A stretch of 10,612 nucleotides of DNA from an uncultured Bacilli bacterium (GCA_947522695.1 CANNTX010000040.1:1-10612), one strand, 5' to 3'; shown: positions 1 through 6,554, counted from the stretch's first letter. The notes: generated by a model not told the origin, from the sequence alone. Program-made: numbers and translations.

Positions 1-104
1 TCCCTTCGTCTATATCTTGTATAAACATGATTCCGTAACGAATACCCTGATATTTTAAGAAAATATCTTACAACATCTCCTAGTGTATCAGCAACCTCGC
101 ACAT
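1..104 (-). other. Start of an unidentified transcribed unit running off the left edge (leader RNA or partial, possibly frameshifted CDS)
   Basis: This segment lies just downstream of a strong minus-strand promoter (128-156) and is visibly richer in G+C than the flanking DNA. From an ATG at 104-102 one frame stays open to the window edge (34 codons, beginning MCEVADTLGDVVRYFLK), but no Shine-Dalgarno precedes it and its second half uses codons unusual here (TCG, CGG, CGA, AGG). From the AAAA run at 60-63 the next frame looks more protein-like and reads YQGIRYGIMFIQDIDEG to the edge, so one extra A could have split a single reading frame. Alternatively, the segment may be a structured 5' leader: it contains a perfect 8-bp hairpin at 49-67. 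I recognise neither a protein family nor an RNA family. The split-gene reading is inference. Confidence 0.25.
49..67 (-). repeat. Perfect 8-bp hairpin in the left-edge transcript
   Basis: GATATTTT and AAAATATC are exact reverse complements separated by three bases. In RNA from the promoter at 128-156 this would form a hairpin about 55-75 nt from the start. No U-tract follows it on the minus strand, so it is not an intrinsic terminator. It may be part of a structured leader, or coincidence in A/T-rich DNA. Confidence 0.4.
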
Positions 105-127
105 CTAAACCAGTCAAACTAGAAGTT

Positions 128-156
128 ATTATACCCTATAATCATTATTATTTCAA
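128..156 (-). promoter_or_regulatory. Strong sigma-A-type promoter directed out of the left edge
   Basis: On the minus strand the -35 hexamer is TTGAAA (156-151) and the -10 hexamer is a perfect TATAAT (133-128), with an ideal 17-bp spacer. The predicted start is near 121, so the transcript crosses about 120 bases before leaving the window. This is the best consensus match in the window. It lies downstream of the terminator at 229-253 and so begins an independent unit. Confidence 0.75.
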
Positions 157-228
157 GCCATTTATCGCTATTTTTTTACAAAAATTGAAAAACTTGAAAA
201 TTGTAAAAATTAAATTAAAGTTCAAACT

Positions 229-253
229 AAAAAAGGATATTATTAAACATCCT
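229..253 (-). terminator. Intrinsic terminator of the 693-residue protein gene
   Basis: Two bases after the stop codon of the 256-2337 gene, the minus strand forms an 8-bp stem (AGGATGTT with AATATCCT, one G-U pair) closed by a TAAT loop and followed directly by a run of T. This is a textbook Rho-independent terminator and ends the preceding monocistronic unit. Confidence 0.85.
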
Positions 254-255
254 CC

Positions 256-2337
256 TTAATTCCTTTTATCATAAATTAATTTTTTATTATCAACAATTTC
301 TCTACTAGCAATATCATACCCACTTTGTTCAATTATAATTCTTCTAATTTTTTCATAGATTTTATTAAAATCAACACTTCCATATAACTCTTTTTTATTG
401 GAATCATAGTCTCTTGAATAACGATTATATTCAGCTTCTAACGAAAATCTTTTTTTACCAAACTCTAATTCAATATCTTTTCCATTAATAACTATTGGAT
501 TATCAAGATCATCATCTAAAAAATAAAGAGACGTAAATAACATTTTTTGTTTAAAAACATAAATAGTATAAGGCTTATCAAATAAAGCATTATAATCTTG
601 AGTTGTAAACCTTCCTGTACGATACTTTCGTTGCACTTCTAAACTATATTTACTTGGAGTATGATAATTAGTCATATTTGTATCAATTTCTTCAGAAAAA
701 TCTACTAAAAATTTTATAAATTTTTTCTTATCATTAACAATTTTAGAATTTTTAAAATCTCTAAATTTTATATATCCAATATGTTTATCAACACATCTAT
801 CTAACTTTTCTACACTACTTGGAATTGTAGCGTTATAACCAATCATTAATTCTTCTAAACCATCAGGAAAATATAAGTTAGAAAAGTCATAACCAAAATA
901 ATCCATTGCACCCCTTATTGATTTTAAACTATTTGGAAATACATATTTTTTTCTAGAATTAACATCTTTTTCAATTCTCTCTATATACTCATTTGATAAT
1001 AAGCTAAGATTTATTCTTTTAACACCATATGGAATTAATAAGTTATTTTCAATTCTATTTGCTTCATATATAGAATATAGTGCGTGTTTATTTTTATCAG
1101 TAACAAATAATTCACATAACGTAGAAAGAGGAACTTTATCTTCAAACTTACCAGAAAATCCATTAATATATTTGTTCCATTCATGATTAATTGTTAAATC
1201 AATAATATTTTTATTAAAATAATCTTTTATTCCTTTTTCTTTTTCTAAAGAGACAAGAAATGCCAATTTATATTTATTCTTAAGAATTTCCTCATAATTA
1301 AATATTCCTTCTTTTATTTTTAAATACTCTCTAGCTTCTTCTAACTGAACTAAAAAATCCATCATTACAACATTTTTTTCTATCATATCATCAAAATAAT
1401 AACTAGTATCTAAATTATTTATTTTATCTGCAATGATTTCCTCATAAAATGGAAAACCATAATCCTTAACATTTATAGGTGATTCATTACAACTATTATT
1501 AATATCTGTAACTAATAAATTAAATTTATATAAATAAAATTCTTTAACAAAATCATGATCAAATATATCTTTACCATACTCATAAAATAATAATATTTTA
1601 CTTTCATCATTAAGTTCATATGATTCTTTTAACCTTAATGCTTCATCTTTATGAGTATAAGCATATATTTCACATTCTTTCTCTAATAATGCTACATTTA
1701 ATTTTATATCATCATATAATTTATTTTTATCAACTATTCCCTTAGTTAAAAATAATAATCTTGTTAATCTTTCATTTAATAAAGATTCATCTATTTCACT
1801 TAAATCTCTTGTTGCTAATACATCAAAATAGTTCTTTATTTCAATATTTATACTTGCTTCTCTATATAAAAACATTTCTAAAATAACACTTAAAGAATTT
1901 ATTTCTTCTTCTAAAGCCATCTTATTATGTCTTGGAATTCTTTTTTCTTTCTTTATTTCTTTAAGAGCAATTAATCTTAAAATAATTTCATTTTTTAATA
2001 CAATCATTTCATCATAATACATTTTTAATTTTGCTATTTGAACTAATAATTCTTCAGGTGCATATTCACAAAAATTATTGTTATCCATTACCAAACTAAG
2101 TAATAAATCTATATGCATATTCATTTGTTTTTTTAAACTTTTAGAATTAAAATATGGTGTTGTTATTACTTCCTTATTTTTTAACATTTCTAAATAATGC
2201 TTTTTATAATTTTCTAATAATATAATATCTTTTTCATCTTTAAAATAATCTCTTCCGGGAATAACTAAATTATCACCAAATCTTATAACACCTATATTAT
2301 GTTTTTCTTTTTTAAATAATCTTAATAAAAAATTCAT
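256..2337 (-). CDS. Large protein of unknown function with a helical N-terminal half and a short LRR-like stretch
   Basis: I do not recognise this 693-residue protein. It has no signal peptide or convincing membrane helix, so it is probably cytoplasmic. Residues about 35-385 are rich in Leu, Lys, Glu and Ile and look largely alpha-helical with coiled-coil potential (for example 95-165). Residues about 432-512 contain short units with the cadence of BspA-type leucine-rich repeats: LLIPYGVKRINL, VFPNSLKSIRG, YFPDGLEELMIG and TIPSSVEKLDRC. The C-terminal 180 residues are charged, with a Tyr/Arg-rich stretch near 563-575. The ATG is preceded by a strong AGGGGG site four bases upstream, which fixes the start. 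The gene has its own promoter (2363-2391) and terminator (229-253). It sits beside a toxin-antitoxin pair, which suggests accessory DNA but gives no function. That it is a real gene is nearly certain. Confidence 0.85.
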   Translation of the reverse strand: MNFLLRLFKKEKHNIGVIRFGDNLVIPGRDYFKDEKDIILLENYKKHYLEMLKNKEVITTPYFNSKSLKKQMNMHIDLLLSLVMDNNNFCEYAPEELLVQIAKLKMYYDEMIVLKNEIILRLIALKEIKKEKRIPRHNKMALEEEINSLSVILEMFLYREASINIEIKNYFDVLATRDLSEIDESLLNERLTRLLFLTKGIVDKNKLYDDIKLNVALLEKECEIYAYTHKDEALRLKESYELNDESKILLFYEYGKDIFDHDFVKEFYLYKFNLLVTDINNSCNESPINVKDYGFPFYEEIIADKINNLDTSYYFDDMIEKNVVMMDFLVQLEEAREYLKIKEGIFNYEEILKNKYKLAFLVSLEKEKGIKDYFNKNIIDLTINHEWNKYINGFSGKFEDKVPLSTLCELFVTDKNKHALYSIYEANRIENNLLIPYGVKRINLSLLSNEYIERIEKDVNSRKKYVFPNSLKSIRGAMDYFGYDFSNLYFPDGLEELMIGYNATIPSSVEKLDRCVDKHIGYIKFRDFKNSKIVNDKKKFIKFLVDFSEEIDTNMTNYHTPSKYSLEVQRKYRTGRFTTQDYNALFDKPYTIYVFKQKMLFTSLYFLDDDLDNPIVINGKDIELEFGKKRFSLEAEYNRYSRDYDSNKKELYGSVDFNKIYEKIRRIIIEQSGYDIASREIVDNKKLIYDKRN

Positions 2338-2362
2338 AAATCCCCCTAATTAATTAAAACAT

Positions 2363-2391
2363 ATCCTAACATAGATTAAACTTTTAAGCAA
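2363..2391 (-). promoter_or_regulatory. Probable promoter of the 693-residue protein gene
   Basis: On the minus strand an extended -10 element, TG-T-TAGGAT (hexamer 2368-2363), lies 17 bp downstream of a weak -35, TTGCTT (2391-2386). The TG extension compensates for the poor -35. Transcription would start near 2356, about 20 bases before the start codon, just upstream of the AGGGGG ribosome binding site. Confidence 0.5.
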
Positions 2392-2446
2392 CAAAAATAA
2401 AAACAGTAATTCACTTCCATTAAAATATATCATTTTATTTTTCAAA

Positions 2447-2462
2447 TTTAAGTACACTTAAA
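2447..2462. repeat. Short inverted repeat downstream of mazF
   Basis: TTTAAGT and ACTTAAA are exact inverted arms around two central bases. A further TTTTAAGT lies immediately on the mazF side. The element sits 22 bases past the mazF stop. It could be a weak terminator stem (six pairs, four-base loop), but it is all A/T except one pair and the following T-run is short. I saw no better terminator between mazF and the next gene. Confidence 0.35.
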
Positions 2463-2483
2463 AAGACTTAAAATTATTTAATT

Positions 2484-2816
2484 CTAAATCTCAATTATTC
2501 CCATTAAAATATCAATTATCTCGTCTAACTCTTCTTCTTTTAATTTTTCAACAAAAGATAAATTTCTTGAACAATAATCAATACTTCTAACATGTTCACA
2601 CAACACATTACCCTTAACTTTATCAACATATTTTAATTCATAATGAGTAGGAAATTTTTTATTGTTAGAGGTTATTGGACAAACAACAGCCATATTAGTA
2701 TATTTATTAAAATTATATTTGCTAACAACTAAAACTGGTCTTAATCCAGATTGTTCATGACCTTTAGTTGGTGCTAAATTCATAAAACAAATATCTCCTT
2801 GATTTGGTACATACAT
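2484..2816 (-). CDS. mazF: MazF/PemK-family endoribonuclease toxin
   Basis: This 110-residue protein is the toxin of a type II toxin-antitoxin pair, a ribosome-independent mRNA interferase that cuts single-stranded RNA at a short sequence. The fold signature is clear: GDICFMNLAPTKGHEQSG near the N-terminus (residues 7-24), LRPVLVVS (25-32), VVCPITS (44-50) and a C-terminal helix. By alignment from memory with Bacillus subtilis MazF, Arg26 and Thr49 occupy the catalytic Arg25 and Thr48 positions, and the CEHVRSID block (73-80) matches its EQIRTID. Length matches the family (about 110-117). The ATG follows the mazE stop codon with no gap, so translation is probably coupled; the nearest Shine-Dalgarno-like AAGGAA lies inside the end of mazE. 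The toxin looks intact. Its cleavage site cannot be read from the sequence. Confidence 0.93.
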   Translation of the reverse strand: MYVPNQGDICFMNLAPTKGHEQSGLRPVLVVSKYNFNKYTNMAVVCPITSNNKKFPTHYELKYVDKVKGNVLCEHVRSIDYCSRNLSFVEKLKEEELDEIIDILMGIIEI

Positions 2817-3077
2817 CTAGCTAATCAATTCCTTTCCAACATCATCACCCCAATCATAAGAATCAATTTGTTCATTATCACTATTAGACAATTTTTCAAA
2901 CATTTTAACTCTATCATCAAAAGATAGATGATTTTTTTTATATTTTGTAATAATAATTTTATCCTCCTTATTTTCTATATTTACAATATCATTAGTTTTT
3001 AAATTTAAATTTTTTAAATATATACTAGGTATTCTTATTCCATTAGAATTACCCCATTTTTGAAGTCTGACTTCCAT
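2817..3077 (-). CDS. mazE: MazE/AbrB-type antitoxin
   Basis: This protein is the labile antitoxin that binds and neutralises the adjacent MazF and normally represses its own operon. I place the start at the ATG at 3077, giving 86 residues, because GGGGAG lies six bases upstream. A longer in-frame reading from 3110 would begin within the promoter and operator. The N-terminal 45 residues show the swapped-hairpin AbrB/MazE DNA-binding domain (VRLQKWGNSNGIRIPS, then LNLKTNDIVNI). The acidic C-terminus, with YDWGDDVGKELIS at the end, resembles the MazE tail that threads into the MazF active site. The gene comes first in a two-gene operon, the standard antitoxin-toxin order, with the stop codon abutting the mazF ATG. 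Confidence 0.92.
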   Translation of the reverse strand: MEVRLQKWGNSNGIRIPSIYLKNLNLKTNDIVNIENKEDKIIITKYKKNHLSFDDRVKMFEKLSNSDNEQIDSYDWGDDVGKELIS

Positions 3078-3083
3078 ACATAT

Positions 3084-3089
3084 CTCCCC
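3084..3089 (-). promoter_or_regulatory. Ribosome binding site deciding the mazE start
   Basis: GGGGAG on the minus strand, six bases before the ATG at 3077-3075. It supports the 86-residue MazE over the longer 97-residue reading. Confidence 0.8.
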
Positions 3090-3099
3090 AATCAATAAT

Positions 3100-3128
3100 A
3101 GTATATACATTGTTTATACAAAAATCAA
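3100..3128 (-). promoter_or_regulatory. mazEF promoter
   Basis: On the minus strand, -35 TTGATT (3128-3123) and -10 TATACT (3105-3100) are separated by exactly 17 bp. The -10 lies 22 bases before the mazE ATG, giving a leader of about 15 bases that holds the GGGGAG site. The promoter begins two bases after the U-tract of the preceding terminator, so mazEF is transcribed independently of the ABC operon. Confidence 0.75.
3101..3119. promoter_or_regulatory. Probable MazE/MazEF operator (19-bp near-palindrome in the promoter)
   Basis: The plus strand reads GTATATACATTGTTTATAC: eight of nine base pairs match around a central T. It fills most of the -35/-10 spacer and overlaps the -10 hexamer, so a bound protein would block RNA polymerase. 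MazE-type antitoxins are known to autorepress through such palindromes; assignment to this MazE is inference. Confidence 0.6.
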
Positions 3129-3130
3129 TT

Positions 3131-3159
3131 AAAAAAGACAGTTATTTTTTTAACTATCT
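3131..3159 (-). terminator. Intrinsic terminator of the five-gene ABC operon
   Basis: A 9-bp stem (AGATAGTTA with TAACTGTCT, one G-U pair) with a six-A loop is followed on the minus strand by six T. The 5' arm begins inside the stop codon of the last permease gene (3158-3160). It closes the operon just before the mazE promoter. Confidence 0.85.
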
Positions 3160-3778
3160 ATTCATCCTTCTTATAATATTTTCTTTTTATATTTATCCTA
3201 AATAAACTGTATGAAAGAATCACACCAGTAATAATAATAAACCATACTTTAAATTGAAAATTAGTATAAATGAAATAACTACTTATGCAAGTTAATGTAA
3301 GGATTACAAACTTACTATTAAACATATCTATAAATATTAATTCTAAAAACATTAATAAAATAAAATACTCAATACAAGGTAAGAATAACTCAAAATTTAA
3401 TATAAACTTATCTTTAAACCATAAATAAATAATTAAAAAATGAATTAAATTTATAACAATTACAACTAACATCAAAAATAATACTTTACCAATATAAAAT
3501 TTCGTAAGATTAATTCTAGAAAGTATAAAATCATATATATTTCTTAATTCATAAGTATAAAAATAATAAATTAAAAAGATAAATAAAATAATTTTATAAG
3601 TTATTAATATACCAACATTCTTATTAGGAATTCCAATTAACTTGATAACCTCACCATATTCATATCCATTAATGCTTAATTCTAACAAAATAATATTTAA
3701 AATCAAAAATAAAAAGAATACCATAATATAAATATAATTTTTATTTAAAGTTTCTCTTAAAACACTTAATTCCATCAT
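3158..3778 (-). CDS. ABC transporter permease, LanG-like (second permease of the set)
   Basis: This 206-residue, very hydrophobic protein has about six predicted membrane helices (roughly 17-34, 56-76, 98-120, 132-151, 157-172, 178-193) and a basic C-terminal tail, the shape of an ABC-2-type permease half. It is the last gene of the operon. Its ATG overlaps the stop of the preceding permease gene as ATGA (3775-3778), implying coupled translation and a paired product; GAGAG lies about nine bases upstream. Its size and place after an ATPase and a roughly 250-residue permease match the LanG subunit of lantibiotic-immunity transporters (about 215 residues). I infer it forms a heterodimeric channel with the 3775-4518 product. 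Sequence conservation alone is too low for me to name a family. Confidence 0.72.
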   Translation of the reverse strand: MMELSVLRETLNKNYIYIMVFFLFLILNIILLELSINGYEYGEVIKLIGIPNKNVGILITYKIILFIFLIYYFYTYELRNIYDFILSRINLTKFYIGKVLFLMLVVIVINLIHFLIIYLWFKDKFILNFELFLPCIEYFILLMFLELIFIDMFNSKFVILTLTCISSYFIYTNFQFKVWFIIITGVILSYSLFRINIKRKYYKKDE

Positions 3779-4518
3779 AATAAATCTCTCTTTTTACTAC
3801 ATAATATTTTATATAATATTTTGCTAGTACCATATAAAATAATAATCTCAATAATTGAACAAATAATTTCTAAACTAAGCGATTGATATTTAATATTCAT
3901 AAAATAATAAGGATAAAGTAAATACATATTATAAAAATTATTAATAATTACTTTATAATCTCTTACAAAATAAAATAAACTAATAATAAAAATAATTAAA
4001 AATGTTACTAAATATTTTTTATTTAAAAGTAAAACATAATATATAATAATATTTAATACTATAAATAGTATAAATTCTCTAATTATTAATATTGGTAAAT
4101 AGATTGCATAAGAAACATTATAAAAATAATAATTAACTAAAGTAAAATTATTAAGTGAAAATAATATTGATCCACCAATTCCTAATAAAAGATATATTAA
4201 AAACAAATATGCTGACATGTAGATAACATCTTTAAAATAATAAGCAATATATTCCTTAAATGAGCTAAATCTATTTATAATCATACATTTGCTAGCATAA
4301 CTTCTAATATATTTATAAGTATTAATAATTGATGCTATAAATAAACATATTATTGCTACTGGAGATGTTAAAACATCATTCATATTTGTCCAAAAATTAA
4401 ATTCTAATTTTCCCGAAAATAAAGGACACATTATCCCAATAAATATTATTAAAAACACTATTAAATTATTTTTATCATTAAAATGTTCCTTAATTTGTTT
4501 CACTTTTAATTGCACCAT
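3775..4518 (-). CDS. ABC transporter permease, LanE-like (first permease of the set)
   Basis: This integral membrane protein of about 247 residues has about six predicted helices (roughly 18-34, 50-68, 98-121, 136-164, 168-185, 215-232) after a short basic amphipathic N-terminus, typical of ABC-2-type permeases. The segment RFSSFKEYIAYYFKD between helices two and three is a probable cytoplasmic coupling region. I chose the ATG at 4518; a TTG two codons upstream (4524) is also possible. Neither has a clear Shine-Dalgarno, and the start lies inside the 3' end of the ATPase gene, so translation is probably coupled to it. The length fits LanE (about 240-250 residues). The substrate is not evident. 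Confidence 0.72.
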   Translation of the reverse strand: MVQLKVKQIKEHFNDKNNLIVFLIIFIGIMCPLFSGKLEFNFWTNMNDVLTSPVAIICLFIASIINTYKYIRSYASKCMIINRFSSFKEYIAYYFKDVIYMSAYLFLIYLLLGIGGSILFSLNNFTLVNYYFYNVSYAIYLPILIIREFILFIVLNIIIYYVLLLNKKYLVTFLIIFIISLFYFVRDYKVIINNFYNMYLLYPYYFMNIKYQSLSLEIICSIIEIIILYGTSKILYKILCSKKRDLL

Positions 4519-5128
4519 CTTCAAAATAAATCATTTCATCTACTAATTCGCTTAAATCTTCTTTAATATGTGAACTTATAACAATTGTTACACCATTATC
4601 TTTTAATGATTTTAAATAATCTTTTATTTTTATAACAGTATCCCTTTCAATGCCATTAAATGGTTCATCTAAAACTATAAATTTAGTTTTTTCCATAATT
4701 GCTTGTGCAATTCCTAACTTTTGTTTCATCCCTAACGAATAATTATTATATCGCTTATCTTTTTCGTTAATTAAGTTAACAATATCAAGTGCTTCCATTA
4801 TCTCTTTATCACTAATCTTTTTTTGGATATTAGCAAGAAGTTTTAAATTTTCATAACCTGTTAAGTCTGAAAAAAATGACGGTTTCTCTATTAATGCTCT
4901 AATCTCATTACAAAATTCTTTTTTATTATTTAAATTTATTCCATTATATAAAATTTCTCCTGAAGTAGGAATATAAAATCCACATATTAATTTAAGAAAA
5001 ACGCTCTTTCCACTTCCATTTAACCCATATAAACCATATATTTTTCCTTCATCAAATTTATAATTAATTTCTTTTATAATTAAATTATTACTAAATTTTT
5101 TTGTAATATCTTTACATTCAACAATCAT
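4490..5128 (-). CDS. ABC transporter ATPase of the BcrA/LanF type with an E-loop
   Basis: This 212-residue nucleotide-binding protein powers the two permeases encoded just after it. Visible motifs: Walker A GLNGSGKS (35-42), ABC signature YSLGMKQ (130-136), Walker B FIVLDEP (150-156) and H-loop His187 in SSH. The Q-loop glutamine is replaced by Glu81 in LIEKPSFFSDLTGYENL. This is the 'E-loop' described in lantibiotic-immunity ATPases (LanF) and also common in bacitracin-type BcrA proteins. The D-loop is unusual too, GIERD rather than the common GLDP. Length is slightly short for the family (LanF about 225). An AGGAG site overlaps the preceding stop codon, six bases from the ATG. An energy-coupling subunit is certain; antimicrobial-peptide handling is inference from family and neighbours. 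Confidence 0.9.
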   Translation of the reverse strand: MIVECKDITKKFSNNLIIKEINYKFDEGKIYGLYGLNGSGKSVFLKLICGFYIPTSGEILYNGINLNNKKEFCNEIRALIEKPSFFSDLTGYENLKLLANIQKKISDKEIMEALDIVNLINEKDKRYNNYSLGMKQKLGIAQAIMEKTKFIVLDEPFNGIERDTVIKIKDYLKSLKDNGVTIVISSHIKEDLSELVDEMIYFEDGAIKSETN

Positions 5129-5137
5129 ATAAAACTC

Positions 5138-6028
5138 CTAACTATTTTTTTCACAATCTATTATTAATTTTTCTTTATTTTTATATACTAAATAAATAAT
5201 AAATATAATTATTAAATTCATACTTAAACTAAACACTAAAGGCCAACATAATCCATAAGAATCATTAAAAGGTATAGCGTTTATTATATTAAAAATAATT
5301 CCAAATTCACTATGAAATATAATTCCACAAATTATTCCATTAACAACAATTTCTAAAAATAATTGTAATCCAATTGTTACTAAAAATGACAATATAACTG
5401 ATATAAAATAATTATGATATTTTCTAGAAACTAATATACCTATATTTATATATATTAAATTAGTTAGAGTCAAATTAATTAAATAAACTAGGATAAATAA
5501 CCAAGGTTTAGTAATATAAATCCAACCAATTGAATTAACCTCATGAGCCATAATGTTAAATCCACCAGTATAATTATAATAAAATAAGAAAACAAAAAGT
5601 AAAATGATAGATGGAATTAATGCTAAAATATAACTCTTTTTAAATACTTTTAATAAATTATGAAAATAACTTCTACGATTATTTTCATAAAGTATTATTC
5701 TTTCTCTATGATATTTTGTTATAAAATAGCATGATGGAATAAGTATAAGTAAAACTTCCATTATACCTTTTGGAAAATATTTATCAGCAATTGTTTCTTG
5801 GTATAACAAAAATCCTGAATTACCACCATTTTCAATTTCATTTTTCCATTCCTCACAAGCATTTCTTTTCTCTTCAGTTATTTCTAAACAATGCTTATTA
5901 TATGATTCATTAAGAGATTCTAACTGATTAATTTGCATAGTAACAACATTTTTAACACTTGCAACAATAAACGCTAAAAAAAATATAAAATATAAAATAT
6001 GTAACCAATATAATTTTAAAAATTTCAT
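5138..6028 (-). CDS. Polytopic membrane protein with a two-cysteine outer loop, ABC-2-permease-like
   Basis: I set the start at the ATG at 6028 (296 residues) because GAGGAG lies nine bases upstream; a longer in-frame reading to 6070 has no such site. One membrane helix (8-26) is followed by a hydrophilic, probably extracytoplasmic stretch (30-85) holding Cys47 and Cys58, then about five helices (88-104, 132-152, 175-199, 205-236, 262-283) and a charged tail. The long first outer loop is typical of ABC-2-type permeases such as those in bacteriocin and Na+ exporters, but I cannot assign a family. The gene lies between the secreted-protein gene and the ATPase, nine bases from the latter, so it is probably a third membrane component of the same system. 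An immunity-type role is also possible. Confidence 0.7.
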   Translation of the reverse strand: MKFLKLYWLHILYFIFFLAFIVASVKNVVTMQINQLESLNESYNKHCLEITEEKRNACEEWKNEIENGGNSGFLLYQETIADKYFPKGIMEVLLILIPSCYFITKYHRERIILYENNRRSYFHNLLKVFKKSYILALIPSIILLFVFLFYYNYTGGFNIMAHEVNSIGWIYITKPWLFILVYLINLTLTNLIYINIGILVSRKYHNYFISVILSFLVTIGLQLFLEIVVNGIICGIIFHSEFGIIFNIINAIPFNDSYGLCWPLVFSLSMNLIIIFIIYLVYKNKEKLIIDCEKNS

Positions 6029-6037
6029 AATAACAAA

Positions 6038-6043
6038 CTCCTC
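6038..6043 (-). promoter_or_regulatory. Ribosome binding site deciding the start of the 296-residue membrane protein
   Basis: GAGGAG on the minus strand, nine bases before the ATG at 6028-6026. It favours this start, whose product begins with Lys and a membrane helix, over the upstream in-frame ATG at 6070. Confidence 0.8.
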
Positions 6044-6079
6044 AATAAATATAAATAGGAAAAGCAACAATTAAAATAG

Positions 6080-6511
6080 TTAACCTAAACTATCAATTCC
6101 CTTCTCGTTTAAAAACCAATGTCCCCTCATTGTGGTTTTTAATAAAGTCCAATCACTCCTATACATTGACAATCTATAATTTCCCGGTTGTGCAACACCA
6201 CCACCAGTAAAAACATAACTTTCATTTAAAACAGGCATAATTCCACGACTAGCATCTCCATTTTCATTTTCCATTTTAATAATAATCTTACAACCATTAC
6301 ATGGATTATGTAAACTAGTAAAAACTTCCAAATGATTATATGTCGGATTATACCATTCATTTTTTTCATAATATTCTGTGTAAGATGGTTCCATTTTATC
6401 TAAAAATTCTATAACATTTATTCGTCGATAAATAACTCCAGCATTTACAGCAATTAAATTTGTTATAAATGCAAACAATAAAAATAAAACTGATAATTTC
6501 AAAAATTTCAT
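6080..6511 (-). CDS. Small Sec-secreted protein with a CNGC motif, first gene of the ABC operon
   Basis: This 143-residue protein has a typical signal peptide: MKFLK, a hydrophobic core to about residue 22, and a likely signal-peptidase I site after VNA (24/25). No lipobox cysteine is present, so it is predicted to be released. The mature part, about 119 residues, is rich in Tyr, Asn, Gly and Trp and looks beta-rich. It has CNGC at 71-74 and a C-terminal GNYRLSMYRSDWTLLKTTMRGHW region. I chose the ATG at 6511 because AGAAGGGA ends nine bases upstream; the in-frame ATG at 6520 abuts that site. I recognise no family. Being the first gene before three membrane proteins and an ATPase, it could be a bacteriocin-like effector, a substrate or an extracellular partner of the transporter; this is inference. 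Confidence 0.8.
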   Translation of the reverse strand: MKFLKLSVLFLLFAFITNLIAVNAGVIYRRINVIEFLDKMEPSYTEYYEKNEWYNPTYNHLEVFTSLHNPCNGCKIIIKMENENGDASRGIMPVLNESYVFTGGGVAQPGNYRLSMYRSDWTLLKTTMRGHWFLNEKGIDSLG

Positions 6512-6520
6512 AAATCTCAT

Positions 6521-6528
6521 TCCCTTCT
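6521..6528 (-). promoter_or_regulatory. Ribosome binding site deciding the secreted-protein start
   Basis: AGAAGGGA on the minus strand. The gap is nine bases to the ATG at 6511 but zero to the ATG at 6520, so the inner start is favoured. Confidence 0.7.
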
Positions 6529-6554
6529 AAAAAAGTAATCGTTGCTTACTTCCT

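Noticed and set aside
33..40. On the minus strand, CGTTACGG resembles the conserved start of tmRNA
   Set aside because: The match is only a few bases, lies about 85 bases after the predicted transcription start, and lacks the expected 5' acceptor-stem context and following tmRNA sequence.
1..127. Possible known riboswitch (lysine, SAM, TPP or T-box) in the left-edge leader
   Set aside because: A GTGCGAGG stretch vaguely recalls lysine riboswitches, but the remaining conserved blocks are absent, and no T-box, SAM or TPP core sequence is present.
170..215. A-rich tract with repeated TTGAAAA and TTACAA/TTGTAA arms between the first terminator and the left promoter
   Set aside because: The repeats are short and of the kind expected by chance in such A/T-rich DNA. 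No consistent unit length or hairpin with G/C pairs was found.
6287..6298. CNGC in the secreted protein as a thioredoxin-like redox centre
   Set aside because: There is no Trp before the CxxC, no cis-Pro motif and no thioredoxin-fold pattern around it, so no redox enzyme is called.
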